A stretch of 64,000 nt of DNA from Streptomyces fagopyri (GTDB lineage Bacteria; Actinomycetota; Actinomycetes; Streptomycetales; Streptomycetaceae): contig NZ_CP045643.1 of assembly GCF_009498275.1 (NCBI RefSeq), forward strand, positions 6,510,001 to 6,574,000, given 5' to 3'. The translations under genes and the position numbers were made by a program. This document shows, in pieces, positions 59,710 to 64,000 of the stretch (within the stretch, counting starts at the first letter, position 1; the number at the start of each line of letters is the position of its first letter). The notes below the pieces were generated by a model. The model was not told where the DNA came from and did not search any database. It saw nothing but the letters and a program-made list of their open reading frames with translations.

Positions 59710-61061
59710 GCGGGGCCTTCCGAAGCGGTGGGGCGCAGGGCGAGCGCGACCAGGACCCCGACCGTGAGCAGCACGGCCGACACGGTGAGCGCCGTACGGT
59801 CGCCCCAGGCCGTCCAGGCGGCGCCGAAGCCGAGCGAGCAGACGAAACGGGCCAGTGCCTGACCGGTCTGGACGAGGGCCAGTCCGGACGAGCGCAGCTC
59901 CTCCGGCACGCTCTCCGAGGCCGCGGCCATCAGGACGCCGTCCGTGGCCGCGTAGAAGCCGCCGTGCAGGAGCAGGACCACGTACGGCAGCGCCGTCCCG
60001 TGCCACGCCGAGAGCAGCAGGGCGTACACGAGCAGCAGGGCGCCGTGGCCGGCGAGGAACAGCCGCCGGCTGCCGATCCGGTCGGCGAGGCGGCCCAGCG
60101 GCACGGCGAGGAGGAGGAACGCGGCCGCCGTTCCGAGGGGGAGCAGTGCGAACCAGCGGTCCGGTACGCCCAGGCGCCGCTGGAGGAGCAGGAAGACGAA
60201 GGCGTCGCTGACCGTCGCGAGGCCCAGCAGGAGGGCGCACAGGGTGATCCGGCGTACGGCCGGAGTGGCGAGCAGGGACAGGGCGGCGCGGAGGGTGGGG
60301 GGCGGGGTCGTGCGCGCGGGCCTCTCCCCGGCCGGCGGCGGCCCGGACCGCGTGGAGCCCCCGGGCCCCGTGGAGGAGGTCGCCTCCGTGGTTTGTGCGG
60401 CGGCCTTCGTGCGGGTGTCCCCCGGCACGAACAGCACCAGCACCAGTACTCCCACCACCGCCACGCAGAAGCTCACCGTGAACACCGCGTCGTAGCCGTC
60501 CACCGTCGCCCGCAGGATCAGGAAGGCGACCAGTGGGCCGAGCAGCGCGCCCGCCGTGTCCATGGCCCGGTGCACGCCGAAGGCGCGCCCACGCGTCGCG
60601 GGGGTGCTCGACAGGGAGATCAGCGCGTCGCGCGGGGCGGTGCGCAGGCCCTTGCCGGTGCGGTCGGCGGCCAAGACGAGGCCGATCGGGGTGAGCGAGT
60701 GCGCCAGCAGGAGCAGGGGTTTGCAGGCCGCCGAGAGCCCGTAGCCGAAGCCCGCGACCCACTTGTGGCGGCCGCCGCCGCGGTCGGCGAGGTGGCCCCC
60801 GAGCAGTCTGACGAGCGCCGAGAAGCCGTTGTAGACGCCGTCCAGGAGGCCGAAACCGAGCGGGGACAGGCCGAGGCCCGCCACCAGGTACAGCGGGAGC
60901 ACCGCGGTGACCATCTCGGACGAGACATCGGTGATCAGACTGACCGTGCCGAGCGCCAGCACCGTGGGCGCGACCGCGGCGCGGCGCCGCCCGGCACGGG
61001 GCCGGACGGCGCCTTCCGCGGACGCCGCACGCGTACCGGCGCGGCTGTCCGCCACGTACAT
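59706..61061 (-). CDS. MFS transporter of the phosphoesterase operon
   Basis: A 451-aa carrier with 12 predicted membrane segments. SLITDVSSEMVTAVLPLYL is the first-helix motif seen in this MFS_1 group, ADRTGKGLRTAPRDALIS in loop 4-5, and a Pro/Ser/Thr-rich loop (about 225-260) separates the halves. Substrate unknown; position with a phosphoesterase suggests a phosphorylated metabolite or phosphate-starvation role. It starts 2 nt after the phosphoesterase stop. Confidence 0.8.
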   Translation of the reverse strand: MYVADSRAGTRAASAEGAVRPRAGRRRAAVAPTVLALGTVSLITDVSSEMVTAVLPLYLVAGLGLSPLGFGLLDGVYNGFSALVRLLGGHLADRGGGRHKWVAGFGYGLSAACKPLLLLAHSLTPIGLVLAADRTGKGLRTAPRDALISLSSTPATRGRAFGVHRAMDTAGALLGPLVAFLILRATVDGYDAVFTVSFCVAVVGVLVLVLFVPGDTRTKAAAQTTEATSSTGPGGSTRSGPPPAGERPARTTPPPTLRAALSLLATPAVRRITLCALLLGLATVSDAFVFLLLQRRLGVPDRWFALLPLGTAAAFLLLAVPLGRLADRIGSRRLFLAGHGALLLVYALLLSAWHGTALPYVVLLLHGGFYAATDGVLMAAASESVPEELRSSGLALVQTGQALARFVCSLGFGAAWTAWGDRTALTVSAVLLTVGVLVALALRPTASEGPA

Positions 61062-61062
61062 C

Positions 61063-61950
61063 TCAGGAGGTCCAGATGCCGGTGATGTCCTTGCCGGAGG
61101 CGGCGTTGCCGGCGTGCGGCAGGCCGTGCATGTCCTCCAGGGTGCGCAGCAGGTCGTAGTGGTTGTAGGTGGTGGTGGACGAGGAACCGGCCGTCACCTG
61201 CTGGCCGTAGAGCACCGTGGGGATCTTGTTCCCGCTGAGCCGGTTGTCCTCGTCGAAGGTGACGACGAGCAGGCTGTTGTGGGTCTTGGCCCAGGTGGCG
61301 TAGGCGCCCAGGTTGTTCTTCAGCCAGGTGTCCCCGGAGGACACCGAGCAGTCGTGCATGTCGCTGCACAGGTTCGGGACGACGAAGGAGACCTGCGGCA
61401 GCGTCGTGTAGTCGGCCGGGAACTGCGCGAAGGTCTTCGCGCTCGACGTCGGTACGTTGCCGAAGCCGAACCACGGGTTGTGCTTCTGCGCGTACTTGCC
61501 GCTGCTGCACGTCGTGGAGCCCTGGCTGGGCAGTGTCTCGTTGTAGCTCGCCCAGGTCCTGCCGGCGGCGATCAGCTCGGAGGCGAGGTTCGGCGCGGAG
61601 GAGAAGCCGGGCCTGACGCAGCTGTCGTCCGTGACGCCCTGGGTGGAGCCGGAGAACAGGGCGTAGTAGTTGGGCTGGCTCGGGTGCGTCTCGGCGTAGG
61701 ACTGGGAGAGGTTGGCGCCCCCGGTCCTGAGCGAGTTGATGTACGGGGCGCTGGAGGAGCCGATCACCTGGCTGTACGCGTGGTTCTCGAAGACCACGAC
61801 GACCACGTGGTCCGGGGTCGGGACCCCGGCCGCGGCATGGGCGGTGGTGGAACCGCCGAGCCCGGTCCACAGCCCCACGGCGGCCGCGGTGAAGGCGAGG
61901 GCGGACGCCACGACGGCACGGCGGCGGCGGTACACGGTTGTGCCGGACAC
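61063..61950 (-). CDS. Secreted phosphoesterase family protein (acid phosphatase / phospholipase C-like)
   Basis: A 295-aa exported enzyme. Signal sequence at 8-40 (AVVASALAFTAAAVGLW ... AHA), then the phosphoesterase superfamily motif HVVVVVFENHAYSQVIG with the metal-binding Glu-Asn-His, SQPNYYALFSG, and the C-terminal VVTFDEDN and YNHYDLLRTLED. This family hydrolyses phosphomonoesters or phospholipid head groups outside the cell. GTG start with GGAGG 6 nt upstream. A PHO box 100 bp upstream indicates phosphate control. First of three genes. Confidence 0.87.
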   Translation of the reverse strand: MSGTTVYRRRRAVVASALAFTAAAVGLWTGLGGSTTAHAAAGVPTPDHVVVVVFENHAYSQVIGSSSAPYINSLRTGGANLSQSYAETHPSQPNYYALFSGSTQGVTDDSCVRPGFSSAPNLASELIAAGRTWASYNETLPSQGSTTCSSGKYAQKHNPWFGFGNVPTSSAKTFAQFPADYTTLPQVSFVVPNLCSDMHDCSVSSGDTWLKNNLGAYATWAKTHNSLLVVTFDEDNRLSGNKIPTVLYGQQVTAGSSSTTTYNHYDLLRTLEDMHGLPHAGNAASGKDITGIWTS

Positions 61951-62049
61951 TTCAGACCTCCGGTGGGGGAGAGGCGATGGTGACGATGACAGTGCGAACA
62001 GAGCATGTACACGCCATCACTCGCCTGTCTCACGGCACCCGGCCCGGGG

Positions 62050-62067
62050 GGTGAAGACCTGGTGAAC
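62050..62067 (-). promoter_or_regulatory. PHO box (PhoP-binding direct repeat)
   Basis: On the minus strand GTTCACC (62067-62061) and CTTCACC (62056-62050) are direct repeats 11 bp apart, the PHO-box form known in Streptomyces, upstream of the phosphoesterase gene. Confidence 0.75.
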
Positions 62068-62118
62068 TGCCCGCTTCAGTGCCACCCGCACCCGCGGTAC
62101 CCCTTCAGTGACCCTGGA

Positions 62119-62140
62119 GCGCCTCTTCAGCGCCTCTTCA
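62119..62140. repeat. 11-bp tandem repeat
   Basis: GCGCCTCTTCA, two exact copies (62119-62129, 62130-62140), in the glnE upstream region. Confidence 0.9.
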
Positions 62141-62468
62141 GGCCCTCCTCCGTGCTCCCTCGGGTCCCGCCGCCCCCTCGGCGCGCTCGCCGGTCCCCTT
62201 TCCACGGCCGCCGGCCACGGAGTCGTGACCGCACCCGCGCTGCCGTGGCGGGCGTCGGCATCGGTCCTCGGCGGTGTGGCCGGCATGGGCTCTCCTCCAC
62301 ACGCTCCCCATCCGCGCCGACACGGTCCCGCCCGGGAGGAGTCCTCGCACGCCCCGGCGCTTCCGCACGCCTCTCCGGTTAGGCTCGGCCTCGTACGACC
62401 TTGATCGGGACCGGCTGTGCGACGCTGACCGGACCGGTGGTGCGACTTCGATCCGAGGGAGGCCGAGG

Positions 62469-64000
62469 ATGACGGCGCCGGGACGCAGAAGCAGTACTTT
62501 CACACGGCTGCTGCGGCACGGCTTCACCGATCCATCGGCGGCCGAGAGGCTCCTGGAGAGCGAGCAGCTCGCCCCCATAAAAGCCGATCCGGTACTCCTC
62601 GAAGCGCTCGGGACGACCGCCGACCCGGATCTCGCGCTGCTCGGACTGGTCCGGCTCGTCGAGGCGCAGGGCGGCCACACGGCCGAGCGCGAACTCCTCG
62701 ACACACTGGTCGCCGCCAAGCCGCTGCGGGACCGGCTCCTCGGCGTCCTCGGCGCCTCCGCCGCCCTCGCCGACCACCTCGCCCGCCATCCGGGGGACTG
62801 GCGGGAACTCGTCACCTACGAGCCGCAGGACCTGCATCCCGGAGTGACGGAGTTCGAGCGCGGCCTCGCGGAGGCGGACGACCCCGTCTCGCTGCGCGTC
62901 GCCTACCGGCGCTGTCTGCTGTCCATCGCCGCGCGCGACGTGTGCGGCACCACCGACCTCGCCCAGACCGCGGCCGAACTCGCCGACCTCGCCACCGCCA
63001 CCCTGCGCGCGGCCCTCACCATCGCGTGCGACGCCGCGCCCGCGGACGCCGCGCTGTGCCGGCTCGCCGTCGTCGCGATGGGCAAGTGCGGCGGACACGA
63101 GCTCAACTACGTCTCCGACGTCGACGTGATCTTCGTGGCGGAGGCGGTCGGCGGCGCCGACGAGGGCAAGGCGATCCAGGCCGCCACCCGGCTCGCCGCC
63201 CACATGATGCGGATCTGCTCCGAGACGACCGTCGAGGGCAGCATCTGGCCCGTCGACGCCAACCTGCGGCCCGAGGGACGCAACGGGCCGCTGGTCCGCA
63301 CGCTCAGCAGCCATCTCGCCTACTACCAGCGGTGGGCCAAGACCTGGGAGTTCCAGGCGCTGCTCAAGGCACGGCCGGTGGCCGGGGACCTGGACCTCGG
63401 CGCGGAGTACGTGGCCACGCTCGCGCCGCTCGTCTGGCACGCCGCCGAGCGCGAGAACTTCGTCCCCGACGTGCAGAAGATGCGGCGCCGCGTCGTCGAG
63501 AACATCCCCGTGGCCGAGGTCGACCGGGAGCTGAAGCTCGGACCCGGAGGGCTGAGGGACGTCGAATTCGCCGTACAGCTCCTGCAGTTGGTGCACGGCC
63601 GGGCCGACTCCTCGCTGCGCAGCGGCACCACGCTCGACGCCCTGAAGGCACTCGCCGCGGGCGGATACGTGGGGCGCGCCGACGCCGTCCAGCTCGACGA
63701 CTCGTACCGGTTCCTGAGACTGATGGAGCACCGCATACAGCTGTTCCGGCTGCGGCGGACCCACCTGGTGCCGGAGGACAGCGCCGACCTGCGGCGCATC
63801 GGGCGGTCGTTGGGACTGCGCGTCGACCCGGTCGCCGAGCTGAAGCGTGAATGGAAACGGCACCGGGCCGTGGTGCGACGGCTGCACGAGAAGCTCTTCT
63901 ACCGGCCGCTGCTCGACGCCGTCGCCCAACTCGCCACCGGCGAGGCCCGGCTGAGCGCGGACGCGGCCCGGGAGCGGCTCGTCGCGCTCGGATACGCCGA
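62469..64000 (+). CDS. glnE: Bifunctional glutamine synthetase adenylyltransferase/adenylyl-removing enzyme (3' truncated by window)
   Basis: The first 510 codons of an enzyme normally about 1000 aa. The frame is open from ATG 62469 to the window end, with GGGAGG 6 nt upstream. It covers the N-terminal adenylyl-removase half: a helical start (FTRLLRHGFTDPSAAERLL), the nucleotidyltransferase motif GGHELNYVSDVDVIF near 208-222 (two catalytic Asp), RPEGRNGPLVRT and GPGGLRDVEFAVQLLQ near 360. It modifies GSI-type glutamine synthetase according to nitrogen status. The synthetase-like glnA2 lies upstream on the same strand, separated by the foreign patch and phosphoesterase operon. Confidence 0.92.
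   Translation, partial: MTAPGRRSSTFTRLLRHGFTDPSAAERLLESEQLAPIKADPVLLEALGTTADPDLALLGLVRLVEAQGGHTAERELLDTLVAAKPLRDRLLGVLGASAALADHLARHPGDWRELVTYEPQDLHPGVTEFERGLAEADDPVSLRVAYRRCLLSIAARDVCGTTDLAQTAAELADLATATLRAALTIACDAAPADAALCRLAVVAMGKCGGHELNYVSDVDVIFVAEAVGGADEGKAIQAATRLAAHMMRICSETTVEGSIWPVDANLRPEGRNGPLVRTLSSHLAYYQRWAKTWEFQALLKARPVAGDLDLGAEYVATLAPLVWHAAERENFVPDVQKMRRRVVENIPVAEVDRELKLGPGGLRDVEFAVQLLQLVHGRADSSLRSGTTLDALKALAAGGYVGRADAVQLDDSYRFLRLMEHRIQLFRLRRTHLVPEDSADLRRIGRSLGLRVDPVAELKREWKRHRAVVRRLHEKLFYRPLLDAVAQLATGEARLSADAARERLVALGYA

Larger units (their letters stand above)
61951..62468. other. Phosphoesterase/glnE divergent region
   Basis: 518 bp without a supported gene. It contains the PHO box (62050-62067) for the phosphoesterase operon and an exact 11-bp tandem repeat GCGCCTCTTCA (62119-62140). 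Two more CTTCAG motifs lie nearby. The 330 bp before glnE show no clear promoter. Confidence 0.5.

Noticed and set aside
1..64000. tRNA or rRNA genes, including an att-site tRNA for the integrase remnant
   Set aside because: No TTCGANTC-type T-loop with flanking arms or rRNA segment was found by eye; a covariance search would settle it.

Overview
The window looks like chromosome from a Streptomyces or close relative. It is very GC-rich, the coding frames show strong third-position GC bias, and the gene set is typical of the genus: glnE and a GlnA2-type glutamine synthetase, nadE, panB, map, an EfeUOB iron importer, an NsrR/flavohemoglobin pair, a BTAD/NB-ARC regulator, many TetR- and MFS-type genes, and a family of GC-rich palindromic intergenic repeats. 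Species cannot be fixed from the sequence alone. No rRNA, tRNA or CRISPR array was found.

Layout. 1-6,350: the tail of a Pro-rich protein, a lipoprotein with two internal repeats, then a divergent catabolic-looking cluster (phytanoyl-CoA-dioxygenase-like enzyme, SDR, inositol-dehydrogenase-like enzyme) facing a LacI-type regulator across a promoter with helically phased CCCATCA repeats, then a histidine phosphatase. 6,400-16,900: housekeeping and transport genes (MazG-like, DoxX, NTF2-like, a MacB-type ABC pair, DD-carboxypeptidase, SDR, Gfo/Idh/MocA, Bcr/CflA pump, serine hydrolase) separated by several short tandem-repeat arrays. 16,885-17,172: a nested palindromic repeat. 17,200-21,230: Rsm22-like methyltransferase, DDAH-like hydrolase, TetR, a primase/polymerase-like protein. 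21,360-28,260: an iron and heme locus, with efeO-efeB-efeU-lipoprotein behind an iron box, a scar where an hmuV 3' fragment meets an htaA fragment head-on, a PhzF-like gene, and a heme oxygenase behind a near-consensus iron box. 28,370-35,140: map, a small SPOR-like protein, MFS, a SIS-like protein, sialidase behind an 11-codon upstream ORF, F420H2:NADP+ oxidoreductase, a site-2 protease. 35,500-40,900: an AfsR-like SARP facing a DrrAB-type ABC exporter whose promoter has five 7-bp direct repeats, most at 11-bp spacing, which is the classical SARP operator form. 41,000-53,000: panB, a DHA2 pump with its TetR and operator, a membrane EEP-family phosphohydrolase, another MFS, nadE, a secreted sedolisin, and a DUF3105/DUF305 pair. 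53,200-55,100: nsrR and hmpA, each with an NsrR-type dyad. 55,350-64,000: glnA2 and glnE, separated by a small foreign patch (integrase remnant, GNAT, DUF4760) and a phosphoesterase-MFS-propeller operon preceded by a PHO box.

How parts work together. Regulatory logic can be read directly for several units: iron boxes on efeO and heme oxygenase, NsrR dyads on nsrR and hmpA, a PHO box on the phosphoesterase operon, a TetR dyad on the DHA2 pump, and SARP heptads on the ABC exporter. Many genes start 6-7 nt after a TANNNT -10 hexamer with no Shine-Dalgarno sequence, so leaderless transcripts appear common here. All family and regulon assignments are from reading motifs; no database search was run.
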